This document shows, in pieces, positions 1-7,848 of a stretch of DNA of 41,601 nucleotides. The notes under the pieces were generated by a model. It ran no database searches. It was not told where the DNA came from and saw nothing but the letters and a program-made list of their open reading frames with translations. The stretch covers positions 1-41,601 of the forward strand of contig NZ_JAOZVR010000102.1 of the NCBI RefSeq assembly GCF_025869515.1, in the 5' to 3' direction. This DNA comes from Ferrovibrio sp. GTDB taxonomy: Bacteria; Pseudomonadota; Alphaproteobacteria; Ferrovibrionales; Ferrovibrionaceae. A program made the position numbers and the translations under genes. Positions within the stretch are counted from its first letter, which is position 1, and each line of letters starts with the position of its first letter.

Positions 1-2
1 AC

Positions 3-98
3 GGTGCCCTCGTCGAGCAGACCAACGCCTCCGCCCAGGCCATGGCCAATCAGGCCGCCGAGCTCACCACCCTGCTATCGCGCTTTCACATCGACTGA
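3..98 (+). CDS. Methyl-accepting chemotaxis protein, C-terminal fragment
   Basis: Only the last 31 codons are inside the window; the gene begins to the left. The fragment reads G-A-L-V-E-Q-T-N-A-S-A-Q and then a heptad-like Ala/Gln-rich stretch ending LLSRFHID. This closely resembles the C-terminal end of the cytoplasmic signalling domain of methyl-accepting chemotaxis proteins, where the sequence ALVEQTxAAAQ is followed by a short helix and an xFxl-type ending. The protein would sit in chemoreceptor arrays and control CheA. The stop is TGA at 96-98. With so little sequence, the sensor type cannot be told. Confidence 0.75.
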   Translation, partial: GALVEQTNASAQAMANQAAELTTLLSRFHID

Positions 99-446
99 AG
101 GCCCTCTACACTGGCGCCATTAACCAATTAACCATACCGCGAATTGCATGCGGGTGAGTTCTATTTCTATTCTTAATCGAATACGATTGTATTCGACAGC
201 CTACCGGAAAAGAGGTATTTTGAGTCTTTTCTACTCGCCAAAAAAGAGTAGTACGGCTAGTCTGGACTCGCAGAGCGAGTCCGATTGGTTGTAATTAAAG
301 GGTTTTTTGCCCGGGCCGGCGTGAGGTAGTACAACCGCTCACCCGGCCCGATCAACAGGTCGCCAAACCAGTGAACCAAGGAAACTTTTCCAATCCCCGC
401 TGCTCTGCCCGCCGCCGGACCCCGTGGTCCGGTTGGTCCGGGCAGC
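99..446. other. AT-richer intergenic region with several hairpins
   Basis: This 348-base gap has clearly lower GC than its surroundings and no credible reading frame. It holds four inverted repeats. The first is an 8-bp perfect stem with a 4-base loop at 177-196. The second is CTACTC/GAGTAG at 231-251. The third is a 7-bp perfect stem GGACTCG/CGAGTCC at 264-282. The fourth is a strong GC stem at 312-350 (8 bp, one bulged C, then 5 bp). A T6 run precedes rather than follows the last hairpin, so it is not a normal intrinsic terminator for either strand. The region may hold the chemoreceptor transcript end, a promoter for the next gene or a small RNA; nothing specific is recognised. Confidence 0.5.
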
Positions 447-959
447 ATGTCGGCTGAGGCGGAACCCGAAATGCGCGAGCGGCTGGGGCGGGTGCTGTCG
501 CTGCTGCAGGCGACGCCGTTGCCGGTCGAGCTGATCGACGATCCGGCCCGCACCGGCCAGTGGCTGGTCACGCTGGGCAATCTGCATCAGGCGGTCATCC
601 TGCTGCGCAACCTGCGTCCGGTGCCCGGCCAGCCCATCGGTCCGCTGGCGGCGCCCTCGGCCTATGAAAGCCGTGGCGAACGCGTCATGCGGGCCTTCAA
701 TCGCATGATCGATGGCCTGCCGCAGACCTGCCTGAGCAGCCTGTCGCCGATCATCAAGCTTGGCCTGATCCGGCCGTTGCTGGCGGAACTCGAAACGCTG
801 GAACGCCGTCTGCGCGCCCTGCCGTTGGCGGAAGTCTCGGCTTTTACCGCGCGCCTGACCCAGTATCGCAACACCGCTGCCGCCATGGCGGCCCGCCATA
901 TGGCCCCCGATCCGCCATCCCCGCCGCTGCGGCCGCCGGTCACCGTTCCCGCCCGCTGA
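447..959 (+). CDS. Hypothetical protein, 170 aa
   Basis: I do not recognise the family. The frame shows strong G/C preference at third codon positions over its whole length, as real genes here do, so I believe it is coding. The product is predicted soluble and largely helical, with Leu/Arg-rich amphipathic stretches (residues about 10-25 and 110-145) and a Pro-rich tail; no signal peptide or membrane segment is seen. The ATG at 447 has no strong ribosome site, and an in-frame ATG at 471 is an alternative. It lies alone between a chemoreceptor gene and the his cluster. A helical accessory protein is possible, but no function can be assigned. Confidence 0.55.
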   Translation: MSAEAEPEMRERLGRVLSLLQATPLPVELIDDPARTGQWLVTLGNLHQAVILLRNLRPVPGQPIGPLAAPSAYESRGERVMRAFNRMIDGLPQTCLSSLSPIIKLGLIRPLLAELETLERRLRALPLAEVSAFTARLTQYRNTAAAMAARHMAPDPPSPPLRPPVTVPAR

Positions 960-1103
960 TTGCGGCCCCACATCACCCGGATCCGGCCTGGAAACCGAGC
1001 CAAAAGCCGGGTGGTCACCGCTGCCGGTTCCTGCTATACCGCGCCCGACCCCGGCCGGGGCCCCAGCCCGGCGTGAAAAAGGGGGCGTAGAAGGAGAGCG
1101 TCC

Positions 1104-1694
1104 ATGGCCCGTAAGGCCAGCGTTGCCCGGAAAACCAAGGAAACCGAGATTGCCGTCAGTGTGAATCTGGACGGGACCGGCACCTATAAGGTGTCGACCG
1201 GCGTCGGCTTTCTCGACCACATGCTGGAGAACTTCTCCAAGCACAGCCTGATCGATCTCGAGGTCCAGGCCAGGGGCGACATCCACATCGATTTCCACCA
1301 CCTGACCGAAGATACCGGCATCGTGATCGGCGAAGCCGTGGCCAAGGCGCTGGGCGACCGCGCCGGCATCACCCGCTATGCCGATGCGCTGATCCCGATG
1401 GACGAGACGCTCACCCGCGTGGCCATGGATGTGTCGAACCGGCCCTATCTGATCTGGAAGGTGAATTTCACCAAGCCCAAGCTTGGCGACATGGACACCG
1501 AGTTGTTCAAGGAATGGTTCCAGGCTTTCGCGCAGAATGCCGGCATCACCCTGCATGTCGAAAATCTGTATGGCGAGAACAACCATCACATCGTCGAGTC
1601 CTGCTACAAGGGACTCGCGCGCGCCTTGCGCCACGCCATCACCATCGACGCCCGCAGCCCGCATGCGGTGCCGTCGACCAAAGGAACCCTCTAG
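1104..1694 (+). CDS. hisB: Imidazoleglycerol-phosphate dehydratase HisB
   Basis: Cytosolic enzyme of histidine biosynthesis that dehydrates imidazole glycerol phosphate to imidazole acetol phosphate using Mn2+. At 196 aa it matches the monofunctional form, without the phosphatase domain found in E. coli. Two metal-binding motifs of the duplicated fold are visible: H65-H66-L-T-E69-D70 (in FHHLTEDTG) and H161-H162-I-V-E165 (in ENNHHIVES). GFLDHM at about 35-40 is also a family hallmark. A good ribosome site (GAAGGAGAG) precedes the ATG. It is the first gene of a rightward his cluster, and the stop TAG is 8 bases before the DUF2628 gene, so co-transcription is likely. Confidence 0.97.
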   Translation: MARKASVARKTKETEIAVSVNLDGTGTYKVSTGVGFLDHMLENFSKHSLIDLEVQARGDIHIDFHHLTEDTGIVIGEAVAKALGDRAGITRYADALIPMDETLTRVAMDVSNRPYLIWKVNFTKPKLGDMDTELFKEWFQAFAQNAGITLHVENLYGENNHHIVESCYKGLARALRHAITIDARSPHAVPSTKGTL

Positions 1695-1702
1695 GGGCCG
1701 CC

Positions 1703-2185
1703 ATGCGATTTTTCACCCTGCATGAGCGCCCCGCGAGAGCCGGTGGCGATCCTGAAGTGCTGGCTGTAGCGTCTGGCTTCCGCTGGTCGGCGGCCATCGT
1801 GCCGCCGCTGTGGCTGCTGTGGCATCGCCTCTGGCTCGGCCTGCTCGCCTATATGGTGTTCAGCTTTGTGCTCGGCATTGCGCTGGCCGCCGGCGATATC
1901 GCCGATCCGGCAGCCACCGCCATCGGCATTGCGGTCAGCTTTCTGATCGGCGCCGGCGCTGCCGATTACCGGCGCTGGACCCTGCAGCGGCGTGGCTGGC
2001 GCTTCGGCGGCGTGCTGCGCGCCGGCGACGCTGCCGAGGCCGAGGCCCTTTATATCCGCAACCGCGGCGCGGGCCTCACGCCGCCGCCGCCGGTTGCCGT
2101 GACACCATCGTCACCGCAGGCCTTCCCGCCTGCCGTGCTGCCGCGCAGCGGCAGCAGCAGCGATGCTTTACCGAGACAGCTATGA
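1703..2185 (+). CDS. DUF2628 small membrane protein in his operon
   Basis: 160-aa protein beginning [10 protein letters not shown]. It contains an aromatic/basic segment near W-P-L-W-L-L-W-H-R and two to three hydrophobic helices (residues about 30-85), then a YRRW/RRGWRF motif and a Pro/Ser-rich tail. This arrangement (small, Trp-rich, membrane-associated, ending in a gene-encoded disordered tail) fits DUF2628, which commonly lies between hisB and hisH in alphaproteobacteria. No enzymatic role is known to me. The ATG at 1703 is 8 bases after hisB, and the stop is 13 bases before the chosen hisH start, so it should be translated with the his genes. A role in histidine metabolism is only implied by position. 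Confidence 0.8.
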   Translation: MRFFTLHERPARAGGDPEVLAVASGFRWSAAIVPPLWLLWHRLWLGLLAYMVFSFVLGIALAAGDIADPAATAIGIAVSFLIGAGAADYRRWTLQRRGWRFGGVLRAGDAAEAEALYIRNRGAGLTPPPPVAVTPSSPQAFPPAVLPRSGSSSDALPRQL

Positions 2186-2198
2186 AAAATGTGCGGTT

Positions 2199-2843
2199 AT
2201 GAAAGTCGCCCTGATCGATTACGGCTCCGGCAACCTGCGCTCGGCGGCGAAGGCGATCCAGCGCGCCGCCGACGAGAATACGCTCACGCTCGACCTCAAG
2301 GTGACGGCACGGGTCGAGGATGTGGTGACGGCCGATGCCATCGTGCTGCCCGGCGTCGGCGCCTTTGCCGATTGCTATCGCGGCCTGAGCAGCCTGGACG
2401 GCATGATCGACGCACTGAATGATCAGGTCATCACAAAAGCGAAACCGTTTCTGGGTATCTGCGTCGGCATGCAGTTGATGGCGAGCGTGGGCCGCGAGCA
2501 TGGCGAGCACAAGGGGCTCGGCTGGATCGACGGCGCCGTCGAACTGCTGATGCCGGCCGACAAGACTTTGAAAATTCCGCATATGGGCTGGAACCAGCTC
2601 AGTCTGCTGCAGCCCGAACATCCGGTGCTCGCCGGCATCGCGCCCGGTGCGCATGCCTATTTCGTGCACAGCTACCACCTGGTGCCGCGCGATCGCGCCG
2701 CTGTGCTGGCCGAAGCCGAGTATGGCGGTCCGGTGGTGGCGGCGGTGCAGCGGAACAACATGGTGGGCACGCAGTTCCATCCGGAAAAGAGCCAGGCCAC
2801 CGGTTTGCGGCTGCTGGCGAATTTCCTGCGCTGGCGTCCTTAA
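2199..2843 (+). CDS. hisH: Imidazole glycerol phosphate synthase glutaminase subunit HisH
   Basis: Glutamine amidotransferase subunit that frees ammonia from glutamine and channels it to HisF for synthesis of IGP and AICAR. The class I triad is visible: Cys88 in LGICVGMQ, His194 and Glu196 in QFHPEKSQ. The N-terminus [13 protein letters not shown] is diagnostic. I chose ATG 2199 (MKVALIDYG, 214 aa), since family members begin here. An in-frame ATG at 2163 would add 12 residues and overlap the DUF2628 gene. The ribosome site before 2199 is weak, so translation may depend on readthrough coupling from the preceding gene. Confidence 0.96.
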   Translation: MKVALIDYGSGNLRSAAKAIQRAADENTLTLDLKVTARVEDVVTADAIVLPGVGAFADCYRGLSSLDGMIDALNDQVITKAKPFLGICVGMQLMASVGREHGEHKGLGWIDGAVELLMPADKTLKIPHMGWNQLSLLQPEHPVLAGIAPGAHAYFVHSYHLVPRDRAAVLAEAEYGGPVVAAVQRNNMVGTQFHPEKSQATGLRLLANFLRWRP

Positions 2844-2867
2844 CGGTCTGTGAGTTGGAATCCGGTC

Positions 2868-3416
2868 ATGAATGCCAAGGTCAAAGACAGCATGCCGAAT
2901 GCAGTGGTTGAAAAGGTCGAAGGGCTGAACGACGACGAAGTCGACGAGCTCTGCGACGCCGCCGAAAAGGCGATTATCGACGGCAATGGTTTCGGCTGGC
3001 TCAAGGTGCCGTCGCGCGGCGTGCTGGACCGCTACTGGCGCGGCGTGCTGCTGATGCCGCAGCGCGATCTGTTCGTGGCCCGGCTGGATGGCGCCATCGT
3101 CGGCTCGACCCAGCTGCTGCGCCCGCCGCCCAACAATGAGGCGCAGGCGCATTCGGCCCAGGTCACCACGTTTTTCATCGCCCCCGATGCGCGCGGTCAT
3201 GGCCTGGCGCGCGGCCTGATGAAAGCGGTGGAAGATGCCGCCCGCGCCGCCAGCTTCCGGCAGATCGATCTCGACATGCGCGCCACGCAACTGCCGGCGA
3301 TCCAGCTGGCCGAAGGCGCCGGCTACAGGCGCTGGGGCGTCAAGCCCGGCTATGCCTATGTCGACGGCCAGTATGTCGACGGCTATTTCTATTCCAAGTC
3401 GCTGGTGGTGGCATGA
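2868..3416 (+). CDS. GNAT-family N-acetyltransferase within his cluster
   Basis: Predicted acetyl-CoA-dependent N-acetyltransferase; the substrate is unknown. Motif A of the GNAT fold is visible as [17 protein letters not shown] (the acetyl-CoA pyrophosphate loop), preceded by strand-forming [17 protein letters not shown]. The C-terminal part, with [25 protein letters not shown], is the closing beta-hairpin region. The start is uncertain: ATG 2868 is chosen here, a GTG at 2850 would add six residues, and ATG 2892 would remove eight. The TGA overlaps the hisA ATG by four bases (ATGA), so the two are translationally coupled. An acetyltransferase at this place in alphaproteobacterial his operons is known, but its link to histidine synthesis is not. 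Confidence 0.88.
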   Translation: MNAKVKDSMPNAVVEKVEGLNDDEVDELCDAAEKAIIDGNGFGWLKVPSRGVLDRYWRGVLLMPQRDLFVARLDGAIVGSTQLLRPPPNNEAQAHSAQVTTFFIAPDARGHGLARGLMKAVEDAARAASFRQIDLDMRATQLPAIQLAEGAGYRRWGVKPGYAYVDGQYVDGYFYSKSLVVA

Positions 3417-4150
3417 GCGCGCTCACTCTCTATCCCGCCATCGACCTGAAGAATGGCGAATGCGTGCGCCTGCAGCAGGGCGACATGGCGCGCGTGACGG
3501 TATTCAACAGCGATCCGGCGGCGCAGGCGAAACAGTGGGAGGATGCCGGCTTCCAGTATCTGCACCTGGTCGATCTGGATGGCGCCTTCGCCGGCAAGCC
3601 GGCCAATGCGGCGGCGGTGACGGCGATCCGCAAGGCGATCAGGCTGCCGATCCAGCTCGGCGGCGGCATCCGCGACGAAGCCACCATCGAAAGCTGGCTG
3701 GAGGCCGGCATCAGCCGCGTCATCCTCGGCACCATCGCGGTGCGCGATCCCGATCTGGTGAAGCGCGCGGCGAAGCGCTGGCCCGGGCGTGTCGTGGTCG
3801 GCATCGATGCGCGCTCCGGCCGGGTCGCGGTCGAAGGCTGGGCCGAGGCCAGCGATCTCGACGCCATCGATCTGGCGAAAAAATTCGTCGATGCCGGCGT
3901 CGCCGCCATCGTCTACACCGATATCGACCGCGACGGCCTGCTCAAGGGCGTCAATGTCACGGCCACGGCGGCGCTGGCGCGCGCCGTGCCGATTCCGGTG
4001 ATCGCGTCTGGCGGCCTCGCCGGCATCGAGGATGTCATCGCGCTGAAAAAAGAAGCCGCCAACGGCGCCGGCATCGATGGCGCCATCCTTGGCCGCGCGC
4101 TCTATGACGGCCGCATCGATCCGGCCGCGGCTTTGCGGGAGGCGGCATGA
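3413..4150 (+). CDS. hisA: ProFAR isomerase HisA
   Basis: Phosphoribosylformimino-5-aminoimidazole carboxamide ribotide isomerase. It catalyses the Amadori rearrangement of ProFAR to PRFAR in histidine synthesis. The (beta/alpha)8 barrel shows its two catalytic Asp motifs, [18 protein letters not shown] near the N-terminus and VYTDIDRDG in the second half. The phosphate-binding glycines appear in GGGIRDE and [10 protein letters not shown]. Its 245 aa length is normal. ATGA overlaps at both ends (with the GNAT gene upstream and hisF downstream) point to tight translational coupling. Confidence 0.97.
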   Translation: MSALTLYPAIDLKNGECVRLQQGDMARVTVFNSDPAAQAKQWEDAGFQYLHLVDLDGAFAGKPANAAAVTAIRKAIRLPIQLGGGIRDEATIESWLEAGISRVILGTIAVRDPDLVKRAAKRWPGRVVVGIDARSGRVAVEGWAEASDLDAIDLAKKFVDAGVAAIVYTDIDRDGLLKGVNVTATAALARAVPIPVIASGGLAGIEDVIALKKEAANGAGIDGAILGRALYDGRIDPAAALREAA

Positions 4151-4908
4151 GCCTCAAGGTTCGCATCATTCCCTGTCTGGACGTGAAAGACGGCCGCGTG
4201 GTCAAGGGTGTCAACTTCGTCAACCTGCGCGATGCCGGCGATCCGGTCGAACAGGCCGCCGTCTACGATGCCGCCGGCGCCGACGAACTGACCTTCCTCG
4301 ATATCACCGCCTCCTCGGATGCGCGCGACACGCTGTATGACGTGGTGGCGCGCACCGCCGAACGCTGCTTCATGCCGCTCACCGTCGGCGGCGGCGTGCG
4401 CGTGGTGGACGATGTGCGTAAATTGCTGCTGGCCGGCGCCGACAAGACCTCGATCAACACGGCGGCCGTCAGCCGGCCGGATTTCGTGCGCGAAGCGGCC
4501 GAGAAATTCGGCAGCCAGTGCGTGGTGGTCGCCATCGATGCAAGACAAGTGTCGCCCGGAAAATGGGAAGTCTTCACCCATGGCGGCCGTACCGCCACCG
4601 GGCTGGATGCGGTGGACTGGGCGCAGCGCATGGCCAGCCTGGGGGCCGGCGAGATCCTGCTCACCTCGATGGATCGCGACGGCACGGAGAAGGGCTTCGA
4701 CCTCGAGCTGACCCGGGCCGTCGCCGACAGCATCACCATCCCGGTGGTGGCCTCCGGCGGCGTCGGCAATCTGGACCATTTCGTCGATGGTGTAGCCAAA
4801 GGCCATGCCTCGGCCGTGCTTGCGGCCTCGATTTTCCACTTCGGCCGGCATAGCATTGGCGAGGCGAAACAACATATGGCCGCCGCCGGCATTCCGGTCC
4901 GGCTCTGA
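4147..4908 (+). CDS. hisF: Imidazole glycerol phosphate synthase cyclase subunit HisF
   Basis: Cyclase subunit that uses ammonia from HisH to convert PRFAR into imidazole glycerol phosphate plus AICAR. It is a (beta/alpha)8 barrel paralogous to HisA. The catalytic Asp residues lie in [17 protein letters not shown] (Asp11) and [14 protein letters not shown] and [10 protein letters not shown] are the phosphate-binding loops. It has 253 aa, the standard length. The start codon overlaps the hisA stop. AICAR made here feeds purine synthesis, whose genes lie about 25 kb away in the same window. Confidence 0.97.
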   Translation: MSLKVRIIPCLDVKDGRVVKGVNFVNLRDAGDPVEQAAVYDAAGADELTFLDITASSDARDTLYDVVARTAERCFMPLTVGGGVRVVDDVRKLLLAGADKTSINTAAVSRPDFVREAAEKFGSQCVVVAIDARQVSPGKWEVFTHGGRTATGLDAVDWAQRMASLGAGEILLTSMDRDGTEKGFDLELTRAVADSITIPVVASGGVGNLDHFVDGVAKGHASAVLAASIFHFGRHSIGEAKQHMAAAGIPVRL

Positions 4909-4946
4909 CGGCGCCATTCAAAGAAGGCCCGGGAGGCAAAACAATC

Positions 4947-5279
4947 ATGTCTGGCGAGAACCGCGACCTGCTCGAACGTCTCTACGAGACGATCGTCTCC
5001 CGCAAGGGCGGTGACCCGGCGGTGTCGCATACCGCCAAACTCTTCGCCAAGGGGCGCGCCAAGATCGCCCAGAAGATGGGCGAGGAAGCCGTCGAACTGG
5101 CGATTGCCGCGGTGGCCGAGACGCGCGCCGAGGTGATTTCCGAAAGCGCCGACCTGGTGTTTCACCTGCTGGTGCTGTGGGCCGATTGCGATGTCACCAT
5201 CGAGGATATCCGCGCCGAGCTGCGCCGCCGCGAAGGCATGTCCGGCATCGAGGAAAAGAAGGCGCGCCAGCTGACCTGA
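4947..5279 (+). CDS. hisE: Phosphoribosyl-ATP pyrophosphatase HisE
   Basis: Hydrolyses phosphoribosyl-ATP to phosphoribosyl-AMP, the second step of histidine synthesis. The 110-aa all-alpha MazG-like protein shows the metal-binding motif [13 protein letters not shown] and a later [13 protein letters not shown] motif. It is a stand-alone HisE, not fused to HisI; no hisI gene is seen in the window. A ribosome site (GGGAGG) precedes ATG 4947. It lies 38 bases after hisF, and a HIT gene follows 18 bases after the stop, so all are probably one transcript ending at the terminator at 5700-5728. Confidence 0.95.
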   Translation: MSGENRDLLERLYETIVSRKGGDPAVSHTAKLFAKGRAKIAQKMGEEAVELAIAAVAETRAEVISESADLVFHLLVLWADCDVTIEDIRAELRRREGMSGIEEKKARQLT

Positions 5280-5297
5280 CGCTTACGGAGACGAGTG

Positions 5298-5672
5298 ATG
5301 GCCGAAGCCTACAATCCCCAGAATATCTTCGCCAAGATTCTGCGCGGCGAGATTCCGTGCAAAAAGGTGCACGAGACCGCGCACAGCCTCGCCTTCCACG
5401 ACATCAATCCGCTGTCGCCGGTGCATGTGCTGGTGATCCCCCGGGGCGCCTATGTCGGCTTCGACGATTTCTCGGCCAAGGCCAGCGCGGAAGAAATCGC
5501 CGACTACGTGAAGGCGATCGGCGACACGGCGCGCAAGCTGGGCGTCGATGCCTCGGGCTACCGCCTGCTCAGCAACTGCGGCGCCGATGCCAACCAGGAA
5601 GTGCCGCATCTGCATGTCCATATCTTCGGCGGCCGGCCGCTCGGCCGGATGCTGAAAAAAGATACCGACTAA
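5298..5672 (+). CDS. HIT-family (HINT-like) nucleotide hydrolase
   Basis: Histidine triad protein of 124 aa, expected to hydrolyse AMP-lysine or other purine phosphoramidates and to act as a dimer in the cytosol. The triad H-x-H-x-H is visible as VPH104-L-H106-V-H108-IFGGR. The N-terminal part (NIFAKILRGEIPCKKVHE and FHDINPLSPVHVLVIPRG) is typical of HinT. The ATG at 5298 is preceded by GGAG; a GTG three bases earlier is possible. This gene commonly follows hisE in alphaproteobacteria. It is the last gene of the cluster, followed 27 bases later by an intrinsic terminator. Confidence 0.95.
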   Translation: MAEAYNPQNIFAKILRGEIPCKKVHETAHSLAFHDINPLSPVHVLVIPRGAYVGFDDFSAKASAEEIADYVKAIGDTARKLGVDASGYRLLSNCGADANQEVPHLHVHIFGGRPLGRMLKKDTD

Positions 5673-5699
5673 TCCGACGCCATTTTGCGGTTTTGTGGG

Positions 5700-5728
5700 C
5701 CGGCTGGGGCATAACCCGGCCGGTTTTT
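5700..5728 (+). terminator. Intrinsic terminator of the his-HIT operon
   Basis: CCGGCTGGG (5700-5708) pairs with CCCGGCCGG (5715-5723), a 9-bp GC stem with one U-G pair and a 6-base loop. It is followed directly by TTTTT (5724-5728). It sits 27 bases after the HIT stop, before the Zur-like palindrome. Confidence 0.85.
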
Positions 5729-5753
5729 CATCCGTATCGGGACTTGCGTTTCG

Positions 5754-5787
5754 GATTGTTACTTTATAACGTTATAGAGTAACAATC
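5754..5787. promoter_or_regulatory. Double Zur-like operator before the TonB receptor
   Basis: A 34-bp palindrome, perfect except for the pair 5764/5777. It can be read as two abutting 13-mers, GTTACTTTATAAC (5758-5770) and GTTATAGAGTAAC (5771-5783). Both resemble the proteobacterial Zur consensus GTTATAnTATAAC. A TATAAC -10-like hexamer lies inside it, and a TTGCGT -35-like hexamer at 5744-5749 precedes it. The site ends 17 bases before the ATG at 5804, so bound repressor should block transcription. Assignment to Zur is inferred from motif and target gene. Confidence 0.75.
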
Positions 5788-5803
5788 TTCCGGGGGTCCC
5801 GCC

Positions 5804-7777
5804 ATGTCGTCTGCCATCCGTCGCCGCCTGTTGCTGGGCGGCAGTCTTCTTCTGTTGCCCGCCGCCGGCGTCGCCCAGGAAACGCCGACCACGCTTTCCC
5901 CCGTGGTCGTCACCGCGCCGCTGCAGCAGAGCCAGGATGAGCTGGCCGAAGGCACCACCGTGCTGCAGGGCGAGGCGCTCGACCGCCGCCGCGCCGCCAC
6001 GCTGGGCGAGATGCTGGACGGCACGCCGGGCGTCAGTTCCACGCAGTTCGGTCCCGGCGCCGGCCGGCCGGTCATTCGCGGCCAGAGCGGGCCGCGCGTG
6101 CGCGTGCTGAATAACGGCATCGACACCTTCGACGCTTCCACCGTCAGCCCCGATCATGCCGTGGTGGCGCCGGTCGGCGGCGCGCAGCGGATCGAGGTGC
6201 TGCGCGGCCCGGCCGCCTTGCTCTATGGCAGCTCGGCCATCGGCGGCGTGGTCAATGTGATCGACGGCCGCATCCCCGAGGCGGCACCGAAAAATGGCAC
6301 GGCAGGAACCGCGCGGCTCGATTACGGCAGCGGCGCCAGCGAGAAAAGCGGCTTCGCCGCCATCGACCAGGCGGTGACCGACCGTTTCGTGGTGCATGGC
6401 GAGGCCGGCGCGCTGAATGCCGACGACTACAGCATTGACGGCTATGCCAGCACGGCGGCGCGCGCGGCCGGCCGCAAGGGCCGGGTCGACAATACCGGCA
6501 TCCGCAACCGCAACGGCAGCGTCGGCGCGTCTTACCTGGGCGAGGCCGGCTATGCCGGCGCCAGTGTCACGCAGTTCAACAGCTATTACGGCGTGCCGGG
6601 CAGCGATCCGGTGCGCATCGACATGAGCCAGACCCGGCTCGATACCAAATTCGGCCTCTATGAGCCGTTGCGTTTCCTCGACGAGGTGAAACTGAAATTC
6701 GGCTATGCCGACTATCTGCATGACGAGATCGAGCCGAACGGCCAGCCGGCGACGCGCTTCGATTCCGAAAGCTGGGAAGCGCGGCTGGAAGCCGTGCACA
6801 AGCCCATCTTCGCTGGCATCGAGGGCGTGGTCGGCCTGCAGAGCAACCGGCGCGATCTCACCGCCACCGGTGCGGAAGCCTTCATCACGCCGACGGTGAC
6901 CGACAGCCATGCGCTGTTCGTGCTCGAACGTTACGAAACCGGTCCCTGGGGCTTTTCGCTCGGCGGCCGCGCCGAACACGTCGAGATCGACGCCGCGACA
7001 CTGAAACGGCAGCGCGATTTCACCCCGCTGGGGCTTTCCGCCGGCGCGACCTACAAACTGAGCCCCGGCTACACCGCCGGCCTGTCGCTGTCGCGCACCG
7101 AACGCGCGCCCACGGCCGAAGAGTTGTTCTCCGACGGCAAGCATGTCGCCACCCAGAGTTACGAAATCGGCAATGCAGCCTTGAACAAGGAGACCGCCCT
7201 GCATGCCGAACTCAGTCTGCGCAAGACTGCCGGTGACGTCACCGGCGCGGCCAATGTCTTCGCCACACGCTTCCAGGATTATATTTTCGGTGCCTTCACC
7301 GGTAACCAGCGCGACGATGTGAACGAGCTGCAATACAGCCAGGCCGATGCCGATTTCCACGGCGGCGAGATCGAGGCGGCCTGGACCTTCTTTCGCGGCG
7401 CCGGCTATACGCTCGGCGTCGACGGCAGCGTCGACTATGTGCGCGGCGAGGCGCGCAGCGGTTCCAACCTGCCACGCATCCCGCCGGTCGGCTATCGCTC
7501 CGGTTTCACCGTGGCCACCGCGCCGCTCGACTGGCGCATCGAGATCGCCGGCCGGCTCGACCAGGAAAAGGTGGGCGCCAACGAAACGCGCACGGACGGC
7601 TATACCGTGCTGAACACCGCCTTCACCTGGCGGCCGTTTGACAATCGCGACGTCGCCGTGCTGCTGCAGGGCCGCAACCTGACCGACGAGGAAGGTCGCA
7701 ACCACACGTCGCTGCTCAAGGATGTGGCGCCGATCCGCGGCCGCGAAGTCCGGCTCGGCACCAGCGTCATCTTCTGA
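5804..7777 (+). CDS. ZnuD-like TonB-dependent outer-membrane receptor (zinc uptake)
   Basis: Outer-membrane gated channel of 657 aa that likely imports zinc or a zinc complex using TonB energy. Residues 1-24 form a signal peptide (RRR, hydrophobic run, A-G-V-A-Q). A TonB-box-like stretch follows (LSPVVVTAPL), then the plug domain (about 40-155) with RPVIRGQSGPRVRVLNNG, the ZnuD-typical DASTVSPDHAV segment and IEVLRGPAALLYGSSAIGGVVNVIDGRIPE. The rest is a beta-barrel ending in Phe (SVIF), the usual outer-membrane assembly signal. A double Zur-like operator lies directly upstream. It is a single-gene unit between the his terminator and the P-type ATPase. Heme or another metal chelate is a less likely substrate. 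Confidence 0.85.
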   Translation: MSSAIRRRLLLGGSLLLLPAAGVAQETPTTLSPVVVTAPLQQSQDELAEGTTVLQGEALDRRRAATLGEMLDGTPGVSSTQFGPGAGRPVIRGQSGPRVRVLNNGIDTFDASTVSPDHAVVAPVGGAQRIEVLRGPAALLYGSSAIGGVVNVIDGRIPEAAPKNGTAGTARLDYGSGASEKSGFAAIDQAVTDRFVVHGEAGALNADDYSIDGYASTAARAAGRKGRVDNTGIRNRNGSVGASYLGEAGYAGASVTQFNSYYGVPGSDPVRIDMSQTRLDTKFGLYEPLRFLDEVKLKFGYADYLHDEIEPNGQPATRFDSESWEARLEAVHKPIFAGIEGVVGLQSNRRDLTATGAEAFITPTVTDSHALFVLERYETGPWGFSLGGRAEHVEIDAATLKRQRDFTPLGLSAGATYKLSPGYTAGLSLSRTERAPTAEELFSDGKHVATQSYEIGNAALNKETALHAELSLRKTAGDVTGAANVFATRFQDYIFGAFTGNQRDDVNELQYSQADADFHGGEIEAAWTFFRGAGYTLGVDGSVDYVRGEARSGSNLPRIPPVGYRSGFTVATAPLDWRIEIAGRLDQEKVGANETRTDGYTVLNTAFTWRPFDNRDVAVLLQGRNLTDEEGRNHTSLLKDVAPIRGREVRLGTSVIF

Positions 7778-7848
7778 CCGCCGGTTCTGCTGCCGGCATT
7801 TGATTTCGATCAGGGGACAGCGCTGCCCGGGCATGGCAGGATGCCGCC

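Noticed and set aside
312..350. Strong GC hairpin as an intrinsic terminator
   Set aside because: The T-run lies before the hairpin on the plus strand, and A's follow on the minus strand. It fits neither direction.
1049..1060. CCCCGGCCGGGG palindrome before hisB as operator or terminator
   Set aside because: Short, GC-only palindromes like this are frequent by chance in such DNA and no T-run follows.
5759..7834. Long open frame antisense to the TonB receptor
   Set aside because: A by-product of strong third-position GC in the sense gene; encodes no recognisable domain and lacks proper codon bias.
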